Shown here in pieces: positions 1 to 12,462 of a DNA stretch of 64,000 bases (positions within the stretch are counted from its first letter, which is position 1; the number at the start of each line of letters is the position of its first letter). The translations under genes were made by a program, and so were the position numbers. A model generated the notes under the pieces. It was not told the origin of the DNA. It saw nothing but the letters and a program-made list of their open reading frames with translations, and made no database searches. The DNA lies in NCBI GenBank assembly GCA_029582265.1, contig CM055817.1, positions 24,681,023-24,745,022 of the forward strand. Direction: 5' to 3'. This stretch comes from Zoroaster sp. YZ-2022. Lineage: Eukaryota > Echinodermata > Asteroidea > Forcipulatida > Zoroasteridae.

Positions 1-255
1 TGTATTTGCTTCGCATCGCGAAGTGCCATGAAAAGTCACGAGAGGCTGAAACATGGTCCGGGAGCAATACAAGTGCAGGTAGATGAGTCAATGGGACAAG
101 CCTTGCCTATGGTGCAGGATGATTCCACTGCACAAGTGGAATGGTTTGAAATTATTATCGCGGCCTCCGGACACACTGAGGAAGTAGCACAAGTAACTGA
201 AGTACCTGAAGTATCTGAAGTAACAGATCTTGGTAACGTTATCTCTGTTTCGTAA
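1..255 (+). CDS. Open frame at window edge, unrecognised
   Basis: This frame is open from the first base of the window to a stop at 253-255, with an ATG at 28. The C-terminal part is acidic and repeats a short Val-x-Glu-Val pattern (about residues 50-68). I do not recognise a domain. It could be the last exon of a gene lying to the left, or a chance frame. No splice acceptor is clearly visible. The next 260 bases show nothing further. Confidence 0.18.
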   Translation, partial: CICFASRSAMKSHERLKHGPGAIQVQVDESMGQALPMVQDDSTAQVEWFEIIIAASGHTEEVAQVTEVPEVSEVTDLGNVISVS

Positions 256-515
256 AGGAAAGTCTGTTGACGTTATTTTTTTTCTGAAAAAGAACTAAAT
301 AATTGTCTACTCTAGCCGTCATCAGGAGACTGTATCAGGTCTCGCCCGCACATGGGTGGCAGAACTACGAACACCTTTCAATCCAGTCTGTGGTAGGGCT
401 GTGCGTTTTCAGATATTTTTGGAACCGGATACCCAAAATCGGGAAACTTCGGATACCTGTTTCCATTTTTGTTGAAAACATTACTCCGGTGGTGTACAAA
501 TACATGTACATTGCA

Positions 516-679
516 ACAATTTCAACAGTCACTTTCAGCTCACAAATTGAAAGCATTTTTCATTAAATGAGTGATTAGAATCAAAATGGTTTGTCTTCTG
601 TTTGAAAACTTGACAAGACCTCGGACTTGCGTTTCTTTTGCTGTCCTCGGACTTGCGTTTCATTTGCTGTTCAGTATAT
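516..679 (+). repeat. Dispersed repeat, copy A
   Basis: About 138 bases here match 62,146-62,283 in the same orientation with very few differences. Copy A also contains a perfect-length tandem duplication of a 26-base unit (619-644 and 645-670, one mismatch), present once in copy B. Sequence on both sides diverges sharply, so this is an inserted or dispersed unit of unknown class. Confidence 0.75.
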
Positions 680-1722
680 TAGCAAATTTTCAAAAAGATT
701 AAATACATTTAAATAAATTGGTTGGTGGGGTTGGGGAAACAGCGTAACTGCAGATGGGTTCATTTGGGGACACTTTACAGGCCCTGTTCGTAGGGACACC
801 ATGAGCGGGATGAGGGTGATTCTGGGGGACCTTCCATAGGACAAAGAGATAATATCAGGCCCTGAATTACGTTGCCATGGTTTTGGCCTTGGTGCTCCTT
901 TCAATTAAAAAAGGTTCCCATAAACATTCTCATATTCTAATGGAAGTACCCTTTACTCAGGAAAGTGGCCTTGCCACCCTACAAGAATGAAATTCCAGTT
1001 CTAGTTCTGTGATTACAAATGTACTGAGGTTTAATAATGGTAGGTCATTGTGTCGTTGAGTAATTAGTGAAATTGCATGACACACATCTGCATTCATTCT
1101 CTAAGGCCCAACAATATGTTCGGTTTCTGGTCTCACAGCGTCGCCTCAGCGTCGGCATTTTTAATTATTATTATTTTTTTTAATGAAACGATGTCCAATT
1201 GCAACCAAAATTGCTGGATTTATTGGAATTCTGCCCTGCTGTGTTTTCACACAAAGGTATGAATGTTTGCCCGATTTGTGAGGTATCTCTTACCCACCAT
1301 ACTTTGTATATGGGAAATTTGGTCCACGCATTGGCCAACTCCCCCCCCCCCCCAAAAAAAAATATTTAAAAAATAAATTAATTAATTTAAAAAAAAATCG
1401 TCACCGCACCGATTTTGAAACCGACCGATGACCAGAAACAACTTTTTACCTAAACAACTGTGATTCATTTTAAATGTGTAATAAATACATTTGACATTTT
1501 CTATACACTGACAATACACGGCTGTAGCAGAAACATATATTCAGTTGGGTAGGTGGGGGGTGTTAGCCAATTTGCCGACTGACTTCAGCCGCGGAGAATT
1601 TGTTTAACACATTCAAAATGGCTGGACGAGGGGGTGGGATTGGCGCGAAAAATTGTTGAGGAGTGGGGTGACAAGTTTTGAGGGGAAGGGTTAACCGTGA
1701 GAATTTGTCACGTCTTTTTGTG
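680..1722. other. No gene seen; homopolymer runs
   Basis: This is non-coding AT-rich sequence with a C run followed by an A run near 1,341-1,365. Open frames here are short and lack protein-like composition. Confidence 0.5.
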
Positions 1723-1850
1723 GTCTTCCCGAGATAATTTATCTTGGGATGTCGACATCCTGAAAGTAGGATGTTGTCTTCCCGAGATAATTTATCTCGG
1801 GATGATGACACCCTGAAAGTAGCCGGATGTCGTCTTCCCGAGATAATTCA
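1723..1850. repeat. Tandem array of a palindromic unit
   Basis: About two and a half units of 53-56 bases start at 1,723, 1,776 and 1,832. Each unit begins with an inverted repeat: TCCCGAGATAA, then TTATCTCGGGA. The first palindrome carries one change and the third is cut after its left arm. The arrangement resembles MITE ends or a small satellite. The class is unknown. Confidence 0.7.
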
Positions 1851-3474
1851 ACAAGTTACATGGCATTTGCAGAGCACCGTAGTATTGGCATTTTTTTTTG
1901 AATCCAGGATGTGATAGGTTAGCAGATTTCTTTGGTTACCAGCCAAACTTTCATACAAAAGGTAAGCATTTTGGTCATGGTAGTCTGTTTTATATTGCTT
2001 TAGCATTATGTTGCGTAGCAATTTTTTGCTGAGCAAACTGTGCGATGGGTAGACAGTATGTTGCGAAGTGGAGTGGTTAGTGTGGACGAGCTGAAGAGAA
2101 AAGCGGAGATTGAAAGAGAACAGGTGCATGATGGTGGCGTCTCCAGTAATGCGCCCCCATTACAATCTGAGGACGAGGCGGTCACAAGTCTACTAGTATA
2201 ACACTCCAAAAATAATGACACAAAAGACATGTTTATTTCTGGTACCAAATTGAAGATCTCACTAAATGCTTTAATTTGGCACAAACATTATGAAAATCGG
2301 ACAAGGGGTTACCGAGATAGGATTCTTGAAAGATATCGCAAATGGTCCCAAAAACCTGCCGCAAAATGGTAAAATTGAGCAAAAATTAAATTTTTCAATT
2401 TTTAAGGGTATTTTTTGAAGTAATTAAGTATTAAAAAGTTAAAATAGTAACAGATCCTGAGAGACAAAATGTATAACTTGAATGTAAAATTAATATCAAT
2501 TACCAGATTTATTGTATTTTGGCACACTGGGCTGTGAAAAGGGGCACTTTGTTCAATTTTACCAATCCGCAGTCCAGCTAATTAATATGAGCATACCTAA
2601 TTTGAGGACTTTCTCAATGTTACTTTGGGCTTAAATTTGGCAGTATTGTTTAACTTAGGAAGTACTATTTATCTGCATATAAAAATACAATAGCTCATTA
2701 AATATGCAAATTAGCTAATTATCAGCTAATTATATATTCGCAACTTAATTATGCAAATTATACATTATATTATAATTTTTGTTTGAACCATTTCACTCGA
2801 CTACTAATGTTCTACAAATATGGAAAATCTGAGCAGCATTGGTGTCAGTATTTGCAAATGAGAGACAATTGAATATAATAAATATAATGCATAATTTGGT
2901 GAGCCTTTCACAACCTAATTAAATATGCGCCACCTATGGCTTCACAAAGTGGTTGCATAATTTTTTTTTTTCAATTGGATCTATAGCCTTTACCTAATTG
3001 CGTGATACCAACTTAAAGCAATTTTGTTTTTTGGATTTGCAAATGACTGACCTAAACATTAGCATGTAATACAGCAAATAATATACAACATTATTTGGAT
3101 ATACTCTGGACCATGCACATGAATATGAATCAAATACAAGTACATTATGCAGGCAGAACAAATTTACTTTGCAAATAAAAATTGTCAAGACAAGTTTATA
3201 ATACAGAACACACATTCATGTACATGCAAGTTTTAAATTGATAATACAATGTTCAGGTACAATTGACTAATGACATGTACTCTAGCCATAGTAGGCCTAT
3301 AAATTTCATGGTCCACACAAATCAGTTGGGAAATTATTTGAATCAATTATTTTGAATACAGGAACACAAATTTAGCACAAGTTAACTAAAATTACAAAAT
3401 TCAAATGGACATACATATAACTGAAATTGGCATCTATTTTGCACACTGCAACTTGTTTACGATTTAGACTTTGC
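1851..3474. other. AT-rich intergenic sequence
   Basis: No convincing gene. The stretch near 2,690-2,760 repeats ATGCAAATTA and AGCTAATTA motifs, giving short self-complementary segments. It may be decayed transposon sequence. Confidence 0.4.
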
Positions 3475-4298
3475 TTACATGATATCAAGTAAATCATCAT
3501 CCCACTCTTTTTTCAGAGGGTATGTAAATAATTGGTTATATGATGGATCATAAACTACTGTATAGAATGTGTACCCATTTTCTAGGTAGGTTCTGTAATC
3601 TTCCTCCATTAGTTCATCAATGTCTTTCACTGTGCTCTCCTTTACGATAGCTGATATTAGATGACTCAATACTGCTCCGTATTGTCTCCATAAGTGCAAA
3701 GGTGGGGACTGGATTGAGGAACCAGTGATCTGAAAATAAAAATAAAAACAAAACAAGAAATTTGTGAAGCACTGTAGCCTAGTGTAGTCCTATGTTTTTA
3801 CCAATTTATGGTGTATGTTCAGCATTATGTCTGGATATAATTTCAAAATGTATCCATGATTTGATTTTAATACATAAACTAATATTAATTATTAATTTGT
3901 TGACGGCAGAAACCATATCCATGAACATCTATGAAAATTTGCGATGCCAACGGGGGAGGTTGTGAATTAAGTGTAAGGGCTATAAACACTACAGCGCATG
4001 CGCGAGCCGTGTAAACTCAAGCGTGGATCATCGTGAATATCATCATAAACATTGCTATTATTATTATTGCTGTTACTCCCTTATAGGTTTTGTACATTTC
4101 TTAGCCTATTTCTCCTTTTAAAATTGCTTAGCTACATATTAAATCATACATTCTGCTTCTATATATATTAATTATTATAAATACATCATCAAAACATACC
4201 TGGGCTATGTTTATCTTGGTCCATAAGTTCGTTGATTTCTTGTGCTGTCCATCCTGCCAGTTCATGCATCGCGTGTGTGTGAAGCGACATGCTGCCAT
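3475..4298 (-). CDS. Possible two-exon gene, function unknown
   Basis: On the minus strand an ATG at 4,298 opens 33 codons that end at 4,200 in CAG followed by the donor GTATGT. After a 470-base intron (3,730-4,199) a pyrimidine-rich tract and CAG acceptor lead, in the same phase 0, into 85 codons ending with TAA at 3,475-3,477. Together they encode 118 residues. The second exon looks protein-like: it is rich in Asp, Glu and Tyr and ends in an acidic Asp-Asp-Asp-Leu-Leu-Asp stretch. I recognise no family, and no signal peptide or membrane segment is evident. A second frame in exon 1 encodes a short peptide from the ATG near 4,267 but is out of phase with exon 2. The start and the exon pairing are inferences. 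Confidence 0.35.
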
Positions 4299-4743
4299 GG
4301 ACACCACACAGACGTGCAGAGTAGTACTACGAGTTGAAAGTTGTGTTCACTTCTGGGCAATTTCCACTAGTGTTTCACTCAATGCACCACAAATATGAAC
4401 TTATGGCAAGAAACTATTGATATTAAACTACTAAATCCTGCTTTGGAAATTAACATTTGGTGAAGCTTTACGGCTGCAGAAGCTTTCTCCAGAAATTGGT
4501 AAAAATCGCTGTATCTTCTCGATGATTTTTTTTTTCAAGGAACCTGTTGCTCTACATACAAAAGAAAGGTCACAGCTACCATATATGGTAAGGTCAATCA
4601 ATTTCATTGAGTGAAACATTTGTGAAGAGGTAGAACTTGTAGCTTTGCATGGTGAGGAGGATTTATAAGTAAGAGTAGTTGCGGTGACACCATGTGAAAT
4701 GCTCAATTGAGTAGTAATTAGTTCTGAAAAGAACTGGAGGTAC

Positions 4744-4774
4744 GTTTCGATCAGTATGCTCTGATCGTCCTCAG
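4744..4774 (-). ncRNA. Hammerhead-ribozyme-like core, Penelope type
   Basis: Read on the minus strand, CTGAGGA (matching CUGANGA) is followed by a hairpin with 6-7 perfect pairs (4,748-4,754 with 4,761-4,767) and then GAAAC. This is the order of conserved boxes in the minimal hammerhead ribozymes known from Penelope-like retroelements. I could not find a closing stem I or a clear stem III, so activity is doubtful. It may mark the end of a decayed Penelope-like copy. Confidence 0.3.
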
Positions 4775-5339
4775 GAGATTGCCGGAGTCTGGAAAATGCT
4801 GCTGCTCAAGTAGACTGCTGGAGGATCATCCCATGGATGGATGCTGGAGGATTAGTTCGTTGAGGCGTGCAGGCGAGAACTGTTGAGACTAGGATCCTAG
4901 GGGTTGGGGGAGAGGTGTGTGTGCTCACTGAACTGAATCAGTTGTTCACAAGCACAGGGGATGGAGAGTGGTTGACTTAGGATATAGGAGATCCCTCAGC
5001 CTGGGGTGGGTTATGGACTTTGGATATAGAAGATCCTTCAGTCCGTAGTAGTGGTCGCCAAATGTCGCTGATGTAGAAGGTATATTTAGGTAAAGGTATG
5101 AGCTAAATATGTGTGAAAATAGCAGGTTCATACCTACTTTTAAAGTCTAGATATCTTAAGTTGTAAACAGTGCCATATTCACACATTGGCTGTGCATGGT
5201 GTGTGGCAGACGGTTTGTGCATGCACATGACCATGATGATCAGTATGCTGAATGAACAGGAATGAGCAGGAATAAAATTTGGCCGTGGGCTACTAGGGCA
5301 CTATCCAAAGAGCGCGCGCGCACCATCTCATCAACTGTA
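4775..5339. other. Non-coding flank, possible element remnant
   Basis: On the minus strand near 4,960-5,060 there are two similar segments that both read GGATATA(G)GA(A)GATCC, a short imperfect tandem repeat. No gene is supported. Confidence 0.3.
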
Positions 5340-8300
5340 CATAAACTGGCGCAAATCCGGGCAGGTAGAGCTCGTCAGTCTTGGTTGGCTATCTACCCCA
5401 AAACCAGGCAGCAGTGGTTTTTCGGTATCCTTGCCAGATGAGCTACAAATTGGTCAATGGCAGGATTGGATTTAGCCTTAGTGGCGGGGACATTTTCCCC
5501 CTTCTAGGTACTGCGGGGCAGTTCCCGTGCTCTCCAGCTGTCGAGCCTAGGCTCTCCGTTGGATACAGACCACTGGAACCCAGAGAGTGCTGGTACTTCT
5601 GCGCAAGGTATGCCGCACTATAAACCCCAGGCGTAGGAATTCGGGGTTAGACCCCCCGAGAGTTTTGAGTTTTGAGTTGTGCAAGTCTCATGGCGATGGA
5701 GCCTCTGGCGATGCTGGCAGGCTTGAGTAGCTGGAAGCTGGTAGCACAGATCTCTGCACATGAGCGACTTGGAAGTGATGGCCGTATGCATCTTGAGGAC
5801 GACAAGCGTATGAGGTCCTTTACAAGTGACCAGGCGGCCCTATTTAGGGGTGCACCGCCTGCCCCAATCCGGGGACGCCCCAATAAAAGGCGGGGTAAAC
5901 AAAGCTAGTCCATCTTTTTAACCTGACTGGCTGCCCACGGTCAGCGGGTCTCCGATTTTTGTGGGAGAAATACACGGAATAAATCGACTAGTCATGAAAA
6001 ACATCACCTTTATTTAGGTACTTGGAATGTGCGCACTCTGCTAAATTCTCAAAATAGACCTGAAAGATGCACTGCTCTTGTTGACAATGAGGTTTCTCGG
6101 TACACCATCGACATAGCTGCTCTTCAGGAAACCCGCCTATCTGGTTCTGGGGAGCTCAGAGAAAAGAATTATACCTTCTTTTGGACAGGGAGGGCGGCTG
6201 GTGAGAGAAGAGAAGCAGGTGTTGCTCTGGCGGTGGCAAACAGCATTGCCAGAAATCTCACCATCTGCCCCACTGCAATCTCAGATAGGCTGATGATCTT
6301 AAAGCTCCCAGTCAACAGCAGGACTTCCCTCAATATAATCAGTGCTTATGCTCCAACGTTACCAAGCAGTGAAGACATTAAGCTGCAGTTTTATGAAGAT
6401 TTTTTTCGGCTGCTACAAGGCATCCCTGCCAATGAGAAAATAATCGTTCTGGGTGACTTCAATGCACGGGTTGGTGAAGACAACAGAACATGGAAGGGAG
6501 CTCTTGGCAGCTTTGGTAGAGGAAGTCTCAACTCAAACGGAGAGTTGCTTCTCTCAATCTGTAAGGAGCTGAATTTAGCCATTACAAACACGTTCTTCAA
6601 TATGTCAGACAAGTGGTTCTACGCTCTAAACGCTGGCGCCTACTGGACTATGTTCTCACAAGGACATGTGACCTTCCCAACGTATGCATCACCCGGGTCA
6701 TGCGGGGTGCAGAGTGTCAAACAGATCACCATCTCATTCGTACTCGTGTGAAACTTCATGTACACACCCCTAGACCTAGATCAGCACCACGATACAGAAG
6801 GAAATTTGACATATCCAAGCTGTTCTCAGTCAATCACCGCACAAATTTGCAGTTAGCTGTTACCGGTACCCAAGCCATCAGCCAGTCTGATCCAAGTGAG
6901 ACTGACTCAGTTAACAGCCATTGGGCTCTTCTTCAGCAGGCTGTCCACATTGCATCAGCTGACGTTCTCGGTCATCCATCGAGGAAACACGCTGACTGGT
7001 TTGATGAGAATGATGCTCAAATCCAGGACCTCCTTCGTGATAAGAAAGCAGCACATCTTCAGCACCTCGCAAATCCATCTTTAGCAGCTGCATTGAAGCA
7101 CTTTCAAGAAGCAAAAGCATCCCTTCAAAGACAGCTCCGTCAAATGCAAGACAGGTGGTGGGATTCAAAAGCAACAGAACTCCAACAACTGGCAGATGCC
7201 CACGACTTAAAGGGTTTCTGCACATCTCTGAAGACAGTTTTTGGTCCAGTTAGATCAACAAGTTGTCCTATTCTCTCTAGTGATGGGAGCACTCTCTTCA
7301 CCGAGAACTTGGAAATTCTTGAACGCTGGCGTGAACACTTCCAGGTTCTTCTTATTAACAGGTCATCTGATACACAGGAGGATCTTCTTGATCTGATACC
7401 ACAGTGTCCGATCCCAACAGGATCTTACCAGTCCACATACAATTGCAGAAGTAAAGAAAGCAATAAACCAGTCTCCAAATGGGAAAGCACCAGGTTTGGA
7501 TAGTCTCCCTGCAGAGATATACAAGCATGGTGGAGCACTCCTCCAATCTATCCTTCATGGTCTGTTCCTCCGCTGTTGGGAGACGGAAGAGATACCAAAC
7601 GCCTTCAAAGATGCCCTCATAGTTACCATTTACAAACGGAAAGGAAATCGACATGATTACAGCAACTATCGAGGTATCTCCCTGTTGTCTATTGCTGGGA
7701 AGAATTTTGGGAAACTCATTCTGCGACGACTCCAATCAGTCGCAGAGACAATTTTGTCGGAAAGTCAATGTGGCTTCAGAGCCGGACGTAGCACCATTGG
7801 TATTCACCCTACGTCAACTTCAAGAAAAGGCTATAGAGCAAAATATGCCTCTCTATGTAGCCTTCATCGACTTCTCCAAGGCATTCGATTCAGTAGACCG
7901 ACCTATGCTGTGGCGAGTTCTGGAGAGGTACGGCTGTCCAGAAAAGATTATCACCCTGATCAGAAAGCTCCACGATGGCATGAATGGCCAAGTCTCTGTC
8001 GCTGGGTCTTTGTCCAACGCCTTCCAAATTGATCATGGTGTCAAGCAAGGATGTGTGCTAGCACCTACGCTATTCACAATCTTCTTGGCAGCAGTGCTAA
8101 AAGTAACCTCCTTGGATGCCATTGGTGGGATCTTTGTGAAGACACGCTCCGACGGTAAGCTGTTTAATCTGAGGCGTTTGAAAGCAAGCACTAAAACTCA
8201 GCTCATCCGCCTGCAAGAACTGCTTTTTGCTGATGACGCTGCTCTTGTGGCTCATTCTGAAGATGAACTACAGAGCCTTGTCAGCAGATTTGCTAGAACA

Positions 8301-9440
8301 GCCTCTGCCTTCGGTCTCACCATCAATGAAAAGAAAACCGAGGTCCTCTTTCAACCGCCACCTTGCTCAGCATATGTCCAACCATCCATCAAAATTAATG
8401 ATCAGCCTTTGAAGGCAGTGCCACACTTCACCTACCTTGGCAGCACAGTCACAAACGACAATAGCTTGGATAGAGAGCTAAACACGCGGATATCCGCTGC
8501 AGCATCATCTTTTGGCCGTCTACGTGAGAGGCTATGGTCCCAACGGGGAATTAAGATCTCTACCACGTGCAAGGTATACAGGACTGTAGTACTATCGAGC
8601 TTACTTTATTCGACTGAAACATACACATTGTATCAGCGACATATCCGGAAGCTAAATCAGGTTCAACTTCGTCATCTTCGTGCTATTCTTAACATCAAGT
8701 GGTCAGACCACATCACGAACAACGAAGTTCTACGCAGGGCGGGTATGGTCAGCATTGAGTCTATGCTGCTCGCAAGACAGCTACGTTGGAGTGGTTACCT
8801 TGTCCGTATGGATGACATTTGCCTACCAAAAGCAATCTTCTACGGGGAACTAGCTCATGGGACTCGTCACAGAGGTCGCCCAAAGCTACGTTACAAGGAC
8901 TGTTTGAAACGGCACCTTCAAGCAGCTAGTATTCCACTCACCGGCTGGGAAAACTCAGCCAAAGAGAGGCCCACATGGCGCTCACTCATAAACAAAGGGG
9001 TCTCTGTAGCCGAGGAATCACGGAAACAAGCAGCAGAAGAAAGGAGGATGCGGCGACATGAAAAAAATACCACATCACAGCAACCATTCTTCCAATGCAG
9101 ATACTGCGACCGGCTATTATCAGCCAGGATTGGCCACTATGCGCATGAGAAGTCATGCCAACTCAAGCTACTCAACCTCTGTCTCTGTTTGGATATGAGA
9201 CCAATTCCTCTGGATGTTTGCCCATTGGGCCCATTATTCACCAACCTGCACATTTTGGAATTTGATGTTCCATTTTCAAGACAATGGTGCTCAGTGATGT
9301 GTGATCGCATGAATGCAAGGATGGTATCAATGGAAAGCTAATAGCCCGTACCTCATGATGCAATCATGTTTATAATCATAAATCTCATAACATGGTCATA
9401 TTAACCCATTATTTGTGGATGACCTTTTTTTTGAGTCGCC
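5340..9440 (+). mobile_element. Non-LTR retrotransposon, nearly full length, broken
   Basis: A G/C-rich leader (about 5,340-6,000) precedes an apurinic-type endonuclease and a reverse transcriptase on the plus strand. The element ends somewhere between the RT stop at 9,341 and the (TA)n tract at 9,444. The last bases before that tract (T run, then GAGTCGCCCTGTA) may be its own tail or a different fragment. The endonuclease-RT order and C-terminal zinc finger place it among endonuclease-bearing non-LTR elements. I cannot settle the clade from sequence alone. Confidence 0.8.
6008..9341 (+). pseudogene. Endonuclease-reverse transcriptase, frame-broken
   Basis: The exonuclease-endonuclease-phosphatase domain starts with GTWNVRTL near 6,015, with LQETR and LGDFNARVG further on. 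In the family it nicks target DNA. The RT follows, with GISLLSIAGK (about 7,670), DFSKAFDSVDR (about 7,870), VKQGCVLAPTLF (about 8,040) and the catalytic FADD at 8,226-8,237. The C-terminus has a Cys-x2-Cys...His-x4-Cys finger (about 9,095-9,158). The reading frame changes at least three times: near 6,620-6,640, near 7,400-7,440 and near 7,780-7,800. No single polypeptide can be made. No ATG precedes the endonuclease in frame within the nearby sequence, so the start is undefined. Confidence 0.85.
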
Positions 9441-9546
<106 letters not shown>

Positions 9547-9905
9547 GTGCACATGTGACAGGGTTCATTTAATTGATCATGCAGCCATGTTCAAGGATAG
9601 TATAATGGCATCGTATCGATACTACACAGTTCAAATAAACCTAGTCCAAGTAGTTTACAATAAAATACACCGCTACTTCCCCTTATATAAACCAATGAAG
9701 TGTGCTCACTGACCTTTGTACCGTCATGTCATCACATACAGCACAGACTGTATATCTGTCTGGGGCATTAACTATAGTCTGTGAAACCAATTCTGCCGCG
9801 GCAGCTTGTTGCACATCAGCTTGTACGCGTGTTATTTGTCGACCATATTCTCGCATAATACAGTTCCTCTATCTGTACTCGAATTATAGGAAGCAAGTTG
9901 GCACG

Positions 9906-9984
9906 ATGAACCATCCTACAAGGTTTCAAATATTCCAAATAATTGTCTTGTTGTTGGTTTTTACCAAGAAATCTTCCCAACAAG
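9906..9984 (+). CDS. First coding exon, signal-peptide-like, phase 1
   Basis: An ATG at 9,906 opens 26 codons and one extra base, ending at a consensus donor (CAAG then GTAAGT). The peptide has a short polar start with an Arg, then a hydrophobic core of Ile, Val, Leu and Phe (about residues 8-20) and a polar Ser-Ser-Gln-Gln end. This is the layout of a signal peptide. The phase-1 exit matches the phase-1 HYR exon at 33,253 on the same strand, so both may belong to one secreted or membrane modular protein. Upstream sequence (9,543-9,905) would be promoter and 5' UTR. The frame is also open further upstream, so another start is possible. The link to the HYR exon is inference. Confidence 0.42.
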
Positions 9985-10523
9985 GTAAGTGTTAATATTC
10001 ATTAATATGTCTTAGGCACTTCCGTAGCCCCATTCTAGGGACAATATTGGCCATAGCCCTACATGTAAAAAAAATGGGGCGAATTATTCAACTTATGATC
10101 AGCTACCGGTAATTATTACAATCTAAAAATGTTGTGATTAGGTAAGCTTGCCCAAGCAGACACTTTTGGCATGAAGTTCACTATTCGTCCCTAATTTGCC
10201 ATAGTGTTAAAGATGAGAGTTTTTTGTTATAGAGTTCCCTAAAAAACAGAACTCAAACTATGTATATTATTTTAAACATAATATAAACGAAAGATGTAAA
10301 TATTTTTGCAGAAGTTATGATGCATGTCACAGGAACCAGTAATAAATTTTGAAATACGACAGCATTGCGTACACACACACACCCGGAAACCAGTACAAAA
10401 CATGCCCTTTTCAAAATCGTGTTTTAAAGAACAAGAACACATTTTTTCAGTTATGATTCCTGATTTGAAAAGAGGAAGAATTCTTCGCAATATAAACCAA
10501 GTTTCCTTTCGAAATTTTGTATC
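9985..10523. other. Non-coding; possible intron start
   Basis: No gene is seen. If the exon at 9,906-9,984 is real, its first intron begins here. Confidence 0.3.
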
Positions 10524-10564
10524 ATCACCACCACCACCACCACCACCACCACCACCACCACCAC
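10524..10564. repeat. (CCA)n microsatellite
   Basis: About 13 tandem CCA/CAC triplets. Confidence 0.95.
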
Positions 10565-10571
10565 ATAGAAT

Positions 10572-11465
10572 TCAGATTTTGTAGGTTAGCCTCTCTTCTT
10601 GGACCACACACAAAAATGTGTACATGTTGCTAAAATCACGAAGTTTGAGTCTACTTCTTTCCCTTAAAAGAACATGTCTGAGGGTTTGTTTGTAAATCTG
10701 GACAATATTAGTTTGGACAATATTACTTTTTCCTTCATTAAAAACACGTTCACACCGGGTTTTCCAAATAACCTTAATCATCATGCTAACAATTACCATT
10801 GAAACAAAGGACAAGTTAGTGCAAAGGATTCTTGAGCAATCATTGAGGCAAAATAAACGACAGCCTACTTGTTTCTTAATTAAATATTCAACATACATCC
10901 AAGGTTAAACCATGTTCTTACAATAGATAAACAAATGCTCTATGGTTTCATTGTCTGTTTTACAGAATGGACACTCTAGCTTATCAGTGACATTCATCTT
11001 GTTGAGTTTATCCCTGGTAGGTAGGATTCTATGACAAAGTCTAAAAAGGATACCTTTATCTTTAGCGTCCATAATATTGTTCTTGTTAATTTTACTCCAA
11101 GCATTGGTCCAATCAAAAATATTTGTGAGACCTAAAATCGGAGCCCACTTTTCCTGGGCTTTTGGACACATAAAAATCCTGCTCTTGAGTGCTTTGTAAG
11201 TGATTTTCGTATTAACTTTATAGAATGGCACAAAATCCTCGTCCCCGGGATCAATTTTTATTTTTAACCACCTGCTTGGGTGATTACTGGGCCCACACCG
11301 TTTATCCTCAAAGAGGGTAGGATTAATATTTTGATTAAGACGTTTGACTATTCGCCCTGCATTGGTACGCACGGCTGTTCCACGCTCATTACTACAGCGC
11401 GTAAAAAGATTTTGCAACAAACAAACGTTTCCTCCAGTAATGAAACAATAGCCCGTATCCAACAT
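10572..11465 (-). pseudogene. LINE ORF2 C-terminus, L1/Tx1-like, truncated
   Basis: The minus-strand frame 11,465-10,905 ends with a Cys-x2-Cys...His-x4-Cys zinc-binding segment (about 10,920-10,975; CPFCKTDNETIEHLF). It is preceded by a region containing FRLCHRILPTRDKLNKM. Both are typical of the C-terminal zinc-binding domain (zf-RVT) of L1/Tx1-type LINE reverse transcriptases. After a stop at 10,905 a second frame (10,898-10,572) continues with a charged stretch (IWKTRCERVFNEGK) seen at the end of such proteins. No RT catalytic domain or endonuclease is present, so this is a 5'-truncated, decayed copy. Confidence 0.7.
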
Positions 11466-12462
11466 GGCGGATATTCAACGTTAACGTTGAAAAGAAAAAC
11501 GTTTCTAACCTTGAATTTTCGATAATTTATCATTATATTATTGAGTGAAACAATCATAATTAATCATAAACACTTTTATTTGTTCACTTGGGGTTGTTCA
11601 GTAAAATATGTGTTGGGGATAATATGAAATATTATTATTTTTACATCATTTAACGGACGTGAATTCCCGACGATATGTGAGAAATTAGCGATTCTAGACT
11701 ATCTCCAAATAAAAACTCTGGGTTTTCCCAATAAAATGAAGCTAATTTCTTGAAAACATGGGTCTTGTTTTATCAAAAACCCGGATGAAAAAAAAAAGAC
11801 AGCGGGCATATTTACAAGAGATCGGTTTTAAAATCCGTGTTTTGTCACGCCGACACAAAAACTCCGGTAAAACCCCTATTAAAATGTACACACACATTCA
11901 CGGACGTGCGAACCGTATACAGCGTACACGTACATACATGTAAACATACACTTGGCGCGAGATACAAAATGTTTACAATGTTTTGCTATTTGTCGTACAT
12001 GGCAGTGTACGTACATGCTGTATACGTTCGTCACATCGTTTGAACAAACAGGCTCTTCAACAACAGTGATTTACTGATTCATGGTAAATACTTTATTATT
12101 AATACAATGGCAAGTTTACACACATATTTACAGTTATGAATCAACTACAGTTTCATCAATCAGCACTTGATAAGTTGTGCCGTGTGTGCACAAAGTTAAA
12201 TACAAATAATTCATATGTAGCAGTGTACTGTGCACAGTATAGAAAAGAATTAGACAAACTGTATAGAATAAACATCTGGCTAGTTTTACTACAAGTATAT
12301 ATATATAGTAAAACTAGTGATTACTCCTATATATATAGGCCTACACGCGCACGTACAGGTTACTCGCTCAATAATGCGTGGTAATTACCTATTGTTTGCG
12401 GGCCTTGTGTGTAAGCTTGTTTGTTGGCGGTTTGTGGTTTGTTGACGCGGTACTGTTCCTCG
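11466..12462. other. Non-coding sequence with small inverted repeat
   Basis: No gene is recognised. A short inverted repeat lies at about 12,281-12,316, where CTAGTTTTACTA and its complement flank a TA run. Confidence 0.4.

Noticed and set aside
4946..5131. Short minus-strand ORF with two similar 16-residue segments
   Set aside because: The internal similarity reflects a DNA repeat around GATATA-GATCC. No start context, splice signal or family supports a gene.
10324..10584. Proline-rich protein ending in a Pro run
   Set aside because: The Pro run is the (CCA)n microsatellite and the upstream part has no protein character.
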